Under the pieces are notes generated by a model, which saw only the letters and a list, made by a program, of their open reading frames with translations, did not search any database and had not been told where the DNA came from. 64,000 nt of DNA from Flavobacterium sp. LC2016-23 (GTDB lineage: Bacteria > Bacteroidota > Bacteroidia > Flavobacteriales > Flavobacteriaceae), in assembly GCF_009674775.1 (NCBI RefSeq), contig NZ_WKKE01000019.1, positions 62,001-126,000 on the forward strand, written 5' to 3'. Numbering within the stretch: position 1 is the first letter of the stretch; each line of letters opens with the position of its first letter. Position numbers and translations under genes: made by a program. This document shows positions 8,434 to 17,680 of the stretch, piece after piece.

Positions 8434-9867
8434 TTATCTGTTTGCATTTACAGCATCCTCGATAAATGGGTTAGAGTCAATTTCAGCCTGAGGAATTTTT
8501 AAGAAAAATTTCTTATCATCAGCTGTTAAATTAGCAGCAGCTCCAATTCTGTGGTTACCCGTTCTGGTAATCCCTCTTCTTAAACGTTTTGCATCAAACC
8601 ACTCTACACCATTTTCAGCATAAAGTTCTTTTCTTCTTTCTACCAAAATCTCTTCTATCAGAGCAGCTCCGGTATTAGTCGATTTAACAGCATTTACATC
8701 TCTGTCTTGTTGTAACGTGTAAAGCAAATCATGTGCTCCGGTAAAGTCATTTAATCTTGCTTTTGCTTCCGCTTCAATCAAAATCATTTCTGGAGTTCTG
8801 AAAATAGCGTTATCGCCTTCAAAAGTAAAAGTAAATTTACGAGTGATCCAATATCTGTAATCGTTAAGATTTGTTATAGAAGCACTCTTTTTCTGAAAAT
8901 AACCTCTAACATCCGTTGGAGAGAACAAAGCTACAAAATCTCTGTTGATATAAGTAGCAGAATAAGATGTAGTCAGGTGATCTGTCATAGAAGCCGGTGC
9001 ATTATAATAGTAGTTCGACTGATCTGATCTTTGTGCACTACCCCAAATCCATTCTATATTTTCGATATCATCAAATCCGGAACGGTAGCTTGCTGCATCT
9101 AATACTGCTTCAGGATCACCTCCATAAGCCGCTTTAGCTGCTGCTTCTGCACCTGCCCAGTTCCCCATTACCTGATACACCTGAGCTAACATTGCGTTTG
9201 CAACTGCTTTATTAATGTACGATTTACCTAAACGGTCATCCGTTAAACCGGCCACAGCTTTTGTCAAATCATCTACAATAAGCTTATACACTTCTCCAAC
9301 TGTAGACATTGGGTGTCCTTCTTTAGAAGTAACTGTATAAATAGGCGGTGCCGGAAAATTTACATCTGCCGAATAAGTAGGACAGAAATCCAGAACTAAC
9401 TGGTGGTAGAAAAAAGCTCTCAAAGCGTAACCGTTAGCAGCTAATTCTATTTTATCGGCCGGAGCCAGCGCAGTACTTTCTTCAACACCAGCAATTAAAA
9501 CATTTGCCTGATTGATCATGTAGAAACAATAGTTCCAAGTAAACGTTGTTCTTCTGTATGTTGGCTCACGATTGTCATTGGCATAGTCAAAGGTAAACCA
9601 GGTATTTTCCTGAATTAAATCATTTCCTTTCACACTACGTGCAAAAAAGATAGAGTTAAGCCCTGCAGCATCGGTACTTGTATACTGACCTCTAAATTGT
9701 CTAATAATTCCCGAGATAAAAGCCTCAACACCTTCTCTTGAGCCAAAAACCACATCCTCACTAACACCCGATGTTGGTTTGGGTTCCTCAAGAAATTCCT
9801 GACTACACCCCACCATTATAAACAATGCCATTACGGCAATGAAAATTTTTGAAATTAAAGTTTTCAT
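8434..9867 (-). CDS. SusD/RagB-family outer-membrane lipoprotein
   Basis: 477 residues. Lipoprotein signal with lipobox VGC, acylated Cys21, followed by the typical SQEFLEEPKP start of mature SusD proteins. The body has the helical TPR-like features (ANVLIAGVEES, NKAVANAMLAQVYQVMGNWAGAEAAAKAAY) and the conserved end EEILVERRKELYAENGVEWFDAKRLRRG...IPQAEIDSNP. SusD sits on the cell surface as a lid on SusC and binds glycan or peptide ligands. Only 11 bases separate it from the SusC gene, so the two are one operon and one complex. No neighbouring glycosidase or peptidase tells the ligand. Confidence 0.93.
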   Translation of the reverse strand: MKTLISKIFIAVMALFIMVGCSQEFLEEPKPTSGVSEDVVFGSREGVEAFISGIIRQFRGQYTSTDAAGLNSIFFARSVKGNDLIQENTWFTFDYANDNREPTYRRTTFTWNYCFYMINQANVLIAGVEESTALAPADKIELAANGYALRAFFYHQLVLDFCPTYSADVNFPAPPIYTVTSKEGHPMSTVGEVYKLIVDDLTKAVAGLTDDRLGKSYINKAVANAMLAQVYQVMGNWAGAEAAAKAAYGGDPEAVLDAASYRSGFDDIENIEWIWGSAQRSDQSNYYYNAPASMTDHLTTSYSATYINRDFVALFSPTDVRGYFQKKSASITNLNDYRYWITRKFTFTFEGDNAIFRTPEMILIEAEAKARLNDFTGAHDLLYTLQQDRDVNAVKSTNTGAALIEEILVERRKELYAENGVEWFDAKRLRRGITRTGNHRIGAAANLTADDKKFFLKIPQAEIDSNPFIEDAVNANR

Positions 9868-9878
9868 ATATATATCTT

Positions 9879-12800
9879 TTAAAATTCTAAATTAAGGCCA
9901 AAAGAAATTACTCTTAAATTGTAGGATCTGCTATTTGTAGCTCCATTAAAATCTTGTTCAGGATCAATTCCTTTATGAGATTGGAAGGTCACCAAATTAT
10001 CGCCCTGAAAATACAATCTTAATTTAGTAAGTTTTACTTTTTCAATTAATGTTGTTGGAAAGTTATATCCAAAGTTTAATGCTTTAAGCCTAACATAATC
10101 ATTTTTATACAAGAAACGAGTCGATTGACTGTTAAAATCATTATTAGAAGCCAGCAACAAAGGAACATCTGTAACATCCCCGGGCTTTTGCCAACGGTTT
10201 TCAATATCTGTAGATACTGCTCTACCGGAAGATTTATATCCTTCCATTAATCCCGCATAGGTACTATCGTATACATATGATCCAAAACTAAAGTTGAACA
10301 AAATGTTCATATCAATATTTTTGTATCTGAAATAGTTGGTAAAACCACCTGTCACATCCGGTAAAGATGTTTTATCTGAATAATATCTTGTAGCCTGAGC
10401 ATATGTTTTGGTAGTCTCTCTTGCCCCTGTTGGTTTCCCATCTGCTCCTAATACATCTTTATACCACATTCCATAACCTGTTGCCGGATCTACACCTGCC
10501 CATTCCTGTATGTAAAAGTCAAATAAAGATCTACCAACTTCCCATCTTTTATTTCCATTAGTAAAACTTGACTGCGTCAATTCAGCAATTTCGTTTTTAG
10601 CAAAAGAGAAATTCAAACTGGTTGTCCAAACAAAGTTTGGTGTATTAAAGTTTTTGGAACTTAATGAAAATTCCCATCCGTAATTTCTAAGAGCTCCAAC
10701 ATTAGTTACAACACCATTAGGATAACCTGTTGAATTTGTCAAAGGTTTTCTATAAATTAAATCCACAGATTTTTTGTTGTAATAATCAACAGTACCAGTT
10801 ATTCTGTTATTAAACAAACCGAAATCTACCCCTATGTCAGTAGAAGCCGTTTTCTCCCATGAAAGAAATGGATCTACAGCATCACCCAGAACAACTCCGG
10901 AATTGTCTCCTTCATTATATCCTGTCTCAAATAATTGTTTCGTAGGGAAATAGGTATCTCCATTAACGTCTTGAGTTTTATTATTACCTAATTCTCCATA
11001 AGAGGCTCTTAGTTTTAATTCGCTCAGTATTGAATTATCTTTTAAGAAGTTTTCTTCAGATACTAACCATGATCCTCCTACTGAATAAAAATTACCCCAT
11101 CTTTCCCCTTGCTCAAATCTGGACGAACCGTCACTTCTGTAAGATCCTTCAACAAAATATTTTTCTTTGTAGTTATAAGCCAAACGTGCCAAATAACTTG
11201 AGATTCTCTCTTCGTTTATGGTTCCCGATACATCGGTAGGGTTTGTTCTTCCACTTAGCCAGGTAACACCCGGTAAAAATTTCTCTCCCTGAGCCCCGAA
11301 CGCATCAATTTTAAATTTATACGCTTCCTGAAGTACATCTGCAGAGAAGTTGTGATCTCCAAAAGATTTCTTGTAATTCAAACTATTCGTTACAGTAGTA
11401 GCGGTTGTAATATCTCTGTCCTGAGTAATTCTACCTCCAACACTTGAAGCATAACCCACCTCGTTACTGGCATAATTATAAGAATCATATAAATATTTAT
11501 CATAAGCAAAATTTGTTTTAAAAGTTAAATCTTTCGCCAATGTAAATTCCGCGTAAGCATTTGCTGTATAATTATCACGCTTATACGATATTTTGTATTT
11601 ATATAACGAACCGTAAGCATTCTCATTGTTCAATTGTGGTCTTGTTCCATTTACAGCCTGACCCGGTACTCCTCCTCCGTAGTCAAAAATAGGTTGTCCC
11701 TTACCATCAGTAACTAAATCACCATTACCATCTCTTCTGTATACCGGATAAATGGATGGGATTGTGTAAATCCACTGAATAGCACTTTGAAAACTTGAAC
11801 CACTTTGTGAAGGGAAATTCTGATTAGAAGTAGAGTAAAACATCGTACCACCAATTTTAAACCAGTCATTTACTTTTGAATCAAGACTTAAACGTGTTGT
11901 AATACGTTCGAATTTTGAAGTCTTAACATTTCCTTCCTGACCCAAATAATTAGATGTAAAGAAATACTTCGTATTATCACTACCTCCGGAAACAGATATT
12001 GTATGTTCTTTTCTAACGGCAGCATCATTTAAGATTTCCTTTTCCCAATTAGTGTCCCATTTTTTAGTAGTCGTAACCAAATTTCCATTGGCATCCACAG
12101 GCTGAGCTACTGTGTATGGATTATATCCTAATCTGGAAACTAATGCGTTTGATGCATTTGTACCTGCAAGTGCCGGAGCCTGATTATTAACATATTGGTT
12201 GGTATTTCTTAAAGCCTCCCAATTTAGTTTAACGTACTCATCTGAACCTACCATATTATGCAAGTTAACCGCATTGTCAGCAAAACCAACTTGTGTGGTA
12301 AAACTAACTCTTGGTGCAGAATTCAATTTTCCTCTTTTTGTAGTAATCAAAATTACTCCATTTGATGCTCTTGAACCGTATAACGCTGTTGAAGAGGCAT
12401 CTTTTAAAACAGTGATTGTTTCAATTTGGTCAGAACTGATGGTATTTAAGTTACCTCCAAAAGGAGCTCCGTCTAATACGATCAAAGGTTCATTAGAACC
12501 ATTAATAGAACCTACACCTCTAATACGGATAACCGGATTTTCTCCTGGCATACCACCCGCTGAAATAATGTTAACACCCGATACACTACCCTGTAAAGCA
12601 GTCAAAACACTTGAAGTTTGCTGCGTTTGTAGTACTTCTGAACCTATTGTAGAGATCGAACCAACAACTGCTTTTGCTTTTTGTTTACCGTAAGCAACAA
12701 CTACTACTTCATCTAATGTTTTTTGAGATTCACGTAATGTAACATTTAATGTAGACGCTGTTCCCACTGTAGCGGTTAAATCCAACATACCTACGTAAGA

Positions 12801-13016
12801 GAACACAAGAACGTCCCCTGTTTTTGCTTTAATAGAATAACTTCCGTCGAAATCTGTTTGAGCACTGGTTTTTGCTCCTTTGACAACAACGTTTACTCCT
12901 GGAATAACTCCTGCATCACCAGAAACGACTCCGGTAATAACTCGTTCTTGTGCAAAAGAAAACTGCACAGACAACACTACTAAGAGTGTAAAGATCCATT
13001 GTAATTTTAATTTCAT
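9879..13016 (-). CDS. SusC/RagA-family TonB-linked outer-membrane transporter
   Basis: 1045 residues. Signal peptide to about residue 22, then a carboxypeptidase-regulatory-like domain (about 24-105, VVSGDAGVIPGVNVVVKG ... FDGSYSIKA), the SusC linker DEVVVVAYGKQK, the plug domain (about 115-225, with VIRIRGVGSINGSNEPLIVLDG and the ALYGSRASNGVILITTKRG motif) and a 22-strand barrel ending in aromatic LRVISFGLNLEF. It imports a ligand captured by SusD using TonB energy. It has no N-terminal STN domain, so it does not itself signal to a FecR-type anti-sigma factor. No sigma/anti-sigma or hybrid two-component regulator is adjacent. Confidence 0.95.
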   Translation of the reverse strand: MKLKLQWIFTLLVVLSVQFSFAQERVITGVVSGDAGVIPGVNVVVKGAKTSAQTDFDGSYSIKAKTGDVLVFSYVGMLDLTATVGTASTLNVTLRESQKTLDEVVVVAYGKQKAKAVVGSISTIGSEVLQTQQTSSVLTALQGSVSGVNIISAGGMPGENPVIRIRGVGSINGSNEPLIVLDGAPFGGNLNTISSDQIETITVLKDASSTALYGSRASNGVILITTKRGKLNSAPRVSFTTQVGFADNAVNLHNMVGSDEYVKLNWEALRNTNQYVNNQAPALAGTNASNALVSRLGYNPYTVAQPVDANGNLVTTTKKWDTNWEKEILNDAAVRKEHTISVSGGSDNTKYFFTSNYLGQEGNVKTSKFERITTRLSLDSKVNDWFKIGGTMFYSTSNQNFPSQSGSSFQSAIQWIYTIPSIYPVYRRDGNGDLVTDGKGQPIFDYGGGVPGQAVNGTRPQLNNENAYGSLYKYKISYKRDNYTANAYAEFTLAKDLTFKTNFAYDKYLYDSYNYASNEVGYASSVGGRITQDRDITTATTVTNSLNYKKSFGDHNFSADVLQEAYKFKIDAFGAQGEKFLPGVTWLSGRTNPTDVSGTINEERISSYLARLAYNYKEKYFVEGSYRSDGSSRFEQGERWGNFYSVGGSWLVSEENFLKDNSILSELKLRASYGELGNNKTQDVNGDTYFPTKQLFETGYNEGDNSGVVLGDAVDPFLSWEKTASTDIGVDFGLFNNRITGTVDYYNKKSVDLIYRKPLTNSTGYPNGVVTNVGALRNYGWEFSLSSKNFNTPNFVWTTSLNFSFAKNEIAELTQSSFTNGNKRWEVGRSLFDFYIQEWAGVDPATGYGMWYKDVLGADGKPTGARETTKTYAQATRYYSDKTSLPDVTGGFTNYFRYKNIDMNILFNFSFGSYVYDSTYAGLMEGYKSSGRAVSTDIENRWQKPGDVTDVPLLLASNNDFNSQSTRFLYKNDYVRLKALNFGYNFPTTLIEKVKLTKLRLYFQGDNLVTFQSHKGIDPEQDFNGATNSRSYNLRVISFGLNLEF

Positions 13017-13375
13017 TTGAATTTATTTTGAATTAGTATCTAGCAAACTTCTTAATTATTTCTTAAAATAACAAACATTTTCTACTGTTAAAGTTATTTT
13101 TTTTTAATGTAAGCTTAACACTTGATTGATAATTACTGTTTTTTCTCCCCTAAACATGTGTTATTCATAAAAAAAGTCCAAAAAAAATATATTTTTTATA
13201 CAAACAAATTTAACAGATTTTAACACCAAAGCCTCTTAATTATTTAAGTCCAAAAAAAAGAAACTACATTTTACAAAAAACTCAAAATACAGGCACCTTT
13301 TTAAAATATTGACAAAAACAACACTGTTTTAAAAAGTATTCTGATATTTGTCATCGTAATCACTCCATCAAAGTT
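13017..13375. other. Divergent regulatory gap between susC-like gene and rnhB
   Basis: A very AT-rich 359-base stretch. The only exact -7 match for the SusC side is CAAATTTA at 13205-13212 (TAAATTTG on the minus strand), which would give a leader near 190 bases. For rnhB, GATATTTG at 13343-13350 is one base off consensus. No convincing operator, leader peptide or terminator was found. Confidence 0.4.
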
Positions 13376-14035
13376 ATGCTTGAAAGAAATTTCTCAGGAT
13401 TCATTTTTGAAACCGGCACCGATGAAGCCGGAAGAGGCTGTTTGGCAGGTCCGGTAACTGCCGCGGCCGTCATTTTACCACCCGATTTTAGCAATGAATT
13501 CTTAAATGACAGCAAACAATTGTCTGAAAAAGCCAGAGAAAAATTAAAACCCATTATCGAAGAACATGCCGTTTGTTTTGCTGTCACGCATTTGCATCCA
13601 AACGAAATTGATGAAATTAATATTCTGAACGCTTCTATGAAAGGAATGCAGGAATCTATCCTGAAGCTTAATCAGGTTCCTGAATTTATTATTGTGGATG
13701 GTAATCGGGCCTTAAATGCAAAATTAGGTTTGAAAAATACTTTCGGAAAACAATTTTCGGCCATCGAAATAGAATTATTAAAATCTATTCCAAGCCAGAG
13801 TATCATCAAAGGGGATTCTAAATTCCTGAGTATTGCTGCCGCCTCTGTTCTGGCAAAAACCTACCGTGACGAATACATGGATCGGATTCACGAAGAATTC
13901 CCGATGTATAACTGGAAAAAGAACAAAGGATATCCGACCAAAGAACATCGTGAAGCAATTAAAAAATACGGCCCGACCCAATACCATCGAATGAGCTTCA
14001 GGCTTCTTACGGAACAACTGAGTTTAGACCTGTAA
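13376..14035 (+). CDS. rnhB: Ribonuclease HII
   Basis: 219 residues. Contains the type 2 RNase H core: D16 and E17 in GTDEAGRGCLAGPV, D108 in FIIVDGNRAL, D165 in ASVLAKTYRDEYM, and the DSKQLSEKAREKL motif. The enzyme cuts RNA-DNA hybrids and starts removal of single ribonucleotides misincorporated in DNA. Length fits the family. It is a single-gene transcript ended by a 17-bp palindromic terminator right at its stop codon. Confidence 0.97.
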   Translation: MLERNFSGFIFETGTDEAGRGCLAGPVTAAAVILPPDFSNEFLNDSKQLSEKAREKLKPIIEEHAVCFAVTHLHPNEIDEINILNASMKGMQESILKLNQVPEFIIVDGNRALNAKLGLKNTFGKQFSAIEIELLKSIPSQSIIKGDSKFLSIAAASVLAKTYRDEYMDRIHEEFPMYNWKKNKGYPTKEHREAIKKYGPTQYHRMSFRLLTEQLSLDL

Positions 14036-14071
14036 AACAAAAGACTTATCCATTGGATAAGTCTTTTGTTT
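14035..14071. terminator. Bidirectional terminator between rnhB and the NTF2-like gene
   Basis: A perfect 17-bp stem (14035-14051 with 14055-14071) with loop ATT, beginning in the rnhB stop codon. The convergent gene ends 13 bases further on, so the hairpin probably serves both. Confidence 0.8.
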
Positions 14072-14083
14072 CTACAGTATTTA

Positions 14084-14935
14084 TTATTTTTTACTTTTCA
14101 GAAATTCGGCAAATTGTTTTGTATCATAATAAAAGGGCCTGATTGTGGTAATTTTTCCGTTTTTCAAATCAAAATGCTCGGAAACAGGCATTGAAAGCGT
14201 TTTACCTGATTTTTTCGCTTTGGCCTTTATGGTAAAATAAATAATTACTTCGTTTTTTGAAGCGTCACTAAAATAAAGAGGCTCCTTATCTATCTGCAAT
14301 TCAAAAAATTCAGCTGATTTTGCATACATTTTAGTCCATTCTTCAAAACCTGTAAAAGTTCCTCCGTATGGCAATCCTTCTGCCTGATAATAAATGGCAC
14401 CTGGCTCAATTAAGCTGGCCATGGTTGTAAAATCCCTGGTTTTAAAGAGGCTTTCATAATATTGCGCAACCACTTTCAAATTTTCAGTTTCAATATTTTT
14501 TAAAATATCAGCTTCCGACAAAGTAGCTTCAGGGTTCCAGAAACCGATAATCTTACTCACCTGACCTTTGCCGTTTAACCTGGCAAAATCACGACCCGAC
14601 ATTATAAGTTTATTTTTTGAATCCAGAATTTTCCAGTCCCAGGTTACATAATTGTCTTTTACCACCTTTGCACCAGATGTCAATACTGCATCAGGATATT
14701 TTTTATAAAATTCATTTATCACATTATTCAATGCAACGGTTCCTTTTATAGAAGCCGAAGGATCCTCAAAAGTACTGTCGTCCAGCCAGATTGTTTTGAT
14801 TACTTTTAACCTTGCATCACTATTGCGCTCTTGCCATACTTTTTCATAAACCACAATCGGATTTAATTTATCTTTCTTTTGAGCAAAAAGACCATTCAGC
14901 ATAAAAAGGAAATAAAGGAAGTAGATTTTTCTCAT
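14084..14935 (-). CDS. Secreted protein with two NTF2-like (SnoaL) domains
   Basis: 283 residues. Signal peptide MRKIYFLYFLFMLNGLFAQ. Two alpha+beta NTF2-type cone folds follow: about residues 30-140 (VWQERNSDARLKVIKTIWLDDSTFEDPS ... VTWDWKILD) and 150-280 (VVAQYYESLFKTRDFTTMASLIEPGAIYYQ ... GKITTIRPFYYDTKQF). Both repeats carry the start-of-domain pattern 'W/Y-x-A-x-N/R-D-x... D/E' used by SnoaL-like proteins for a small hydrophobic pocket. Function unknown; members range from isomerases to binding proteins. Single gene. Confidence 0.7.
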   Translation of the reverse strand: MRKIYFLYFLFMLNGLFAQKKDKLNPIVVYEKVWQERNSDARLKVIKTIWLDDSTFEDPSASIKGTVALNNVINEFYKKYPDAVLTSGAKVVKDNYVTWDWKILDSKNKLIMSGRDFARLNGKGQVSKIIGFWNPEATLSEADILKNIETENLKVVAQYYESLFKTRDFTTMASLIEPGAIYYQAEGLPYGGTFTGFEEWTKMYAKSAEFFELQIDKEPLYFSDASKNEVIIYFTIKAKAKKSGKTLSMPVSEHFDLKNGKITTIRPFYYDTKQFAEFLKSKK

Positions 14936-15090
14936 AAGTCATTAATTTATATTCCGTTAAAATTGCTATTAAAAGCATACAACCAAATTTAATATAAAAA
15001 CATTACAAAAAGAACAACACTTCTATAATTTGTCACCCATGTAAAACTCCGGTTCCTGAAAAAATACTTTTTATATTTTCTAAGCTCGCT

Positions 15091-15687
15091 TTATATCACA
15101 GAAACTTCATCGTTTAGTTTAAAAGACATCTCAAGCTGATTTTTCCAATCTTCGATAGCTTCAGCGGAAGCCCTGTCAGCTTTATCAAAATAAAAATGCT
15201 GCTGAATTTCAAAACCGCAATACTTAAAAATTCCGGTATCTGAAGTCAGGGCCAAAGCTTTATCCATGCCCATTGCTTCATATTCCGCATTAGATTTTCC
15301 GTGTGAATTTACAATAATTGCTTTTTTTCCTGTAAACAAACCTTTTTGAATTCCCTGATCGTACCGATAGGCAAATCCGTAACTAAAAACACGATCAATA
15401 TACCCTTTCATAATAGCCGGCATTCCGGTCCACCAAATCGGGTAAACAAAAATAATGCGGTCTGCCCATGCAATAAAATCCTGCTCTTTTTTTACTTCAT
15501 CAGCCACTTTTCCCATTCGTTGTCCACTCATATCATTTAAAGAAAGAACCGGATTAAAACTGATTTCATACAAATCACGAACCTCAATTTCCTGATTTGA
15601 TTCCTGAAGAGTTTCTATAATAGTTTGTTTAAAAAAATGATTTAAACTGCCTGAATTGGGATGCGCATAAATGATTAAATTTTTCAT
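15091..15687 (-). CDS. NAD(P)H-dependent flavodoxin-fold oxidoreductase (NQO/MdaB-like)
   Basis: 198 residues. Flavodoxin-like fold with IIYAHPNSGSLNHFFK at the N-terminus (FMN/FAD phosphate loop), ADRIIFVYPIWWTGMPAIMKGYIDRVFSYGFAY (isoalloxazine contact and active-site YPIWW motif) and a C-terminal helix. Such enzymes reduce quinones or electrophiles by two electrons, avoiding radicals. Substrate is not deducible. It lies among the SDR and AraC genes, but a terminator at 15779-15814 cuts it off from them. Confidence 0.85.
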   Translation of the reverse strand: MKNLIIYAHPNSGSLNHFFKQTIIETLQESNQEIEVRDLYEISFNPVLSLNDMSGQRMGKVADEVKKEQDFIAWADRIIFVYPIWWTGMPAIMKGYIDRVFSYGFAYRYDQGIQKGLFTGKKAIIVNSHGKSNAEYEAMGMDKALALTSDTGIFKYCGFEIQQHFYFDKADRASAEAIEDWKNQLEMSFKLNDEVSVI

Positions 15688-15778
15688 GTTTTTATGTTTT
15701 AAAGATTAACAGGACAAATGTAAAACGCAGCTTTCAGGAACAATTGTAAGAAAACGAAATGCTGAAATCATCTCAAAC

Positions 15779-15814
15779 AAAAAAATCCCTGTCGAAGTGA
15801 TCAGGGATTTTTTT
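15779..15814 (-). terminator. Intrinsic terminator after the SDR gene
   Basis: A 13-bp perfect stem (15779-15791 with 15802-15814), 10-base loop and a T-tract on both strands. It closes the long minus-strand series of genes that begins at 20773. Confidence 0.85.
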
Positions 15815-15828
15815 GAAATTTTAATGTA

Positions 15829-16668
15829 TTAAAAGTTTGTTGCAATTGTCATCGCTTTCCAGGCTTCTAAGTCTGCTTCGACCTCTTCAATTTTGGCATT
15901 TGCCATATTGTAGGCATCCTCCCCTAAAAACAAATGTAATGGCGGATTTTGTTCCTTACTGATCTGAATTAAAGCTTCAACCGCTTTCTCAGGATCTCCG
16001 GGCTGATTTCCATTGATTTCATTTTGATGTGCCAATACAGACTGACGTGCTTCTTCATAATCCGCAATCGGATTTTTAGGCAGCCCCATAGAATCCGCAG
16101 ACAAGAAACTGGTTCTGAAGTAACCCGGATAAACCAACGTTACCTTTACTCCGAAAGCTTTGGCCTCAGCTTGTAAACCTTCTGTCAGACCCGATACGGC
16201 AAATTTAGTTGAACAATAAATCCCCCAGCCCGGAAAACCTCCGTGATATCCTCCAATGGAAGAAATATTGAAGAAATGTCCCGATCTGTTTGCCCTGAAA
16301 TGAGGCATTGTGTTGCGGATCACATTGAGCAAACCGAAAACATTTACATCAAAATTTCGTCTTGATTCCTCGTCTGAAAGTTCTTCCAGCGTACCAATCT
16401 GTCCATAACCGGCATTGTTTACCACAACATCTATGGTTTTAAAATGGCTAATGGTTTTGGCAACTGCATCCTGAACACTGGTTTCCGTTACAAGATCCAT
16501 TTCTAAAGGTAAAAACTGATCTGATGGTGCACTAACTTCTTTAATTAATGAATTGATATCTCTTGAAGTTGCAGCAACATTATACCCTTGTGCTAATAGT
16601 TTCTGAACCAAGATTAAACCCAACCCTTTTGAGGCTCCTGTTACAAACCATACTTTTTTAGTTTCCAT
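15829..16668 (-). CDS. Short-chain dehydrogenase/reductase
   Basis: 279 residues, classical SDR. Nucleotide-binding TGASKGLG near residue 10, NNAGYG at about residue 87-92, catalytic Ser in NISSIGGYHG and the YCSTK (Tyr-x-x-x-Lys) near 155. The N-terminus TGASKGLGLILVQKLL and the acidic residue position fit NADP preference, though this is inference. Oxidises or reduces an alcohol/carbonyl of unknown identity. The AraC regulator 86 bases upstream on the same strand is a plausible regulator of this gene, as in many SDR/AraC pairs. Confidence 0.9.
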   Translation of the reverse strand: METKKVWFVTGASKGLGLILVQKLLAQGYNVAATSRDINSLIKEVSAPSDQFLPLEMDLVTETSVQDAVAKTISHFKTIDVVVNNAGYGQIGTLEELSDEESRRNFDVNVFGLLNVIRNTMPHFRANRSGHFFNISSIGGYHGGFPGWGIYCSTKFAVSGLTEGLQAEAKAFGVKVTLVYPGYFRTSFLSADSMGLPKNPIADYEEARQSVLAHQNEINGNQPGDPEKAVEALIQISKEQNPPLHLFLGEDAYNMANAKIEEVEADLEAWKAMTIATNF

Positions 16669-16753
16669 AATTTATATTGTTTTAATGACAAGACAAAATT
16701 AGGCCGGAAGTACAGTTCAGAGATAGCAAAATTCAAACCATTACTTACGAAAT

Positions 16754-17653
16754 TCAAATAGTCCGAAATTGTCGTGGTGTAAGCTGAATATTCTTTTTGA
16801 AAAAATTATTAAAATGCGTCGGCTCTTCAAATCCTAAGCTATATGCAATTTCAGCAATATTCCAATCGGTGTGTTTCAGAAGAATCTTGGCTTCCTGTAA
16901 AAGACGTTCCGCTATAACTTCTGAGGTGGTTTTTTGAGTGGTTTCTTTTAAAGCCCTGTTTAAATGATTCACGTGAATCGTCAATTGGTTGGCGAAATCT
17001 GCTGCAGAACGCAATGTAAAACGCTGTCTCGAATTTTCGATCGGAAACTGCCTTTCCAGCAATTCCAGAAACAAGGATGAAATTCTGTTTGAAGCATTAG
17101 AGTGCTGGTTTACAGAAAGATTGGCAGGCTGCATTTTCATTGCACTGTGAATCAATTCAAAAACCAGGTTGCGCAGCACATCGTATTTATACGCGTAATC
17201 AGAATTGATTTCTTCCGTCATCTGCCTGTAAATCAATTTGATTTTCTCGGTCTGTTCCTTGTCAATTGAATAGATAAAATTTCCGTTTGGTTTAAAAACC
17301 GGATATTCTTTTAAATTCCCAAACTGATGAAAAAAAGCTTCCGTAAACACACAGAAAAAACCGGTCTGATGTTCTTCTAACTGTTCCCAGTTATAAGAAA
17401 TCTGGGGATTGGCAAAGAACAAAGCCTGCTCTTCGATCTCTACAATCTTATCGGCATAATGAACCCTGTTTTTACCAATGATCAAACTGATTTTAAAATA
17501 ATCCTTACGGCTGTACGGAATTGGTTTTGCACTGCACCCCATAAAATCATCCAACTCAAATACATTAAAATGTCCGATTTCCTTTTTAAGGTTATCAGGC
17601 ATAAAATTGAGTTTGGTACGATAAAAATCTTCTATAGTTTCTGTCTTGTCCAT
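16754..17653 (-). CDS. AraC-family transcriptional regulator (adjacent to SDR)
   Basis: 299 residues. The N-terminal half is a cupin-like ligand domain (about 1-165). The C-terminal 100 residues hold two helix-turn-helix motifs, with the AraC signature in WNIAEIAYSLGFEEPTHFNNFFKKNIQLTPRQFR. The first HTH region contains LTIHVNHLNRALKETTQKTTSEVIAERLLQEAK. Effector unknown. Start ATG at 17653 gives normal family length. It may control the SDR gene immediately downstream. Confidence 0.88.
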   Translation of the reverse strand: MDKTETIEDFYRTKLNFMPDNLKKEIGHFNVFELDDFMGCSAKPIPYSRKDYFKISLIIGKNRVHYADKIVEIEEQALFFANPQISYNWEQLEEHQTGFFCVFTEAFFHQFGNLKEYPVFKPNGNFIYSIDKEQTEKIKLIYRQMTEEINSDYAYKYDVLRNLVFELIHSAMKMQPANLSVNQHSNASNRISSLFLELLERQFPIENSRQRFTLRSAADFANQLTIHVNHLNRALKETTQKTTSEVIAERLLQEAKILLKHTDWNIAEIAYSLGFEEPTHFNNFFKKNIQLTPRQFRTI

Positions 17654-17680
17654 TTCGCAAAGTTACGAAATTCAAACAAA

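Noticed and set aside
12199..12693. 164-codon plus-strand frame inside the SusC gene
   Set aside because: Antisense shadow of the plug-domain region, no family features.
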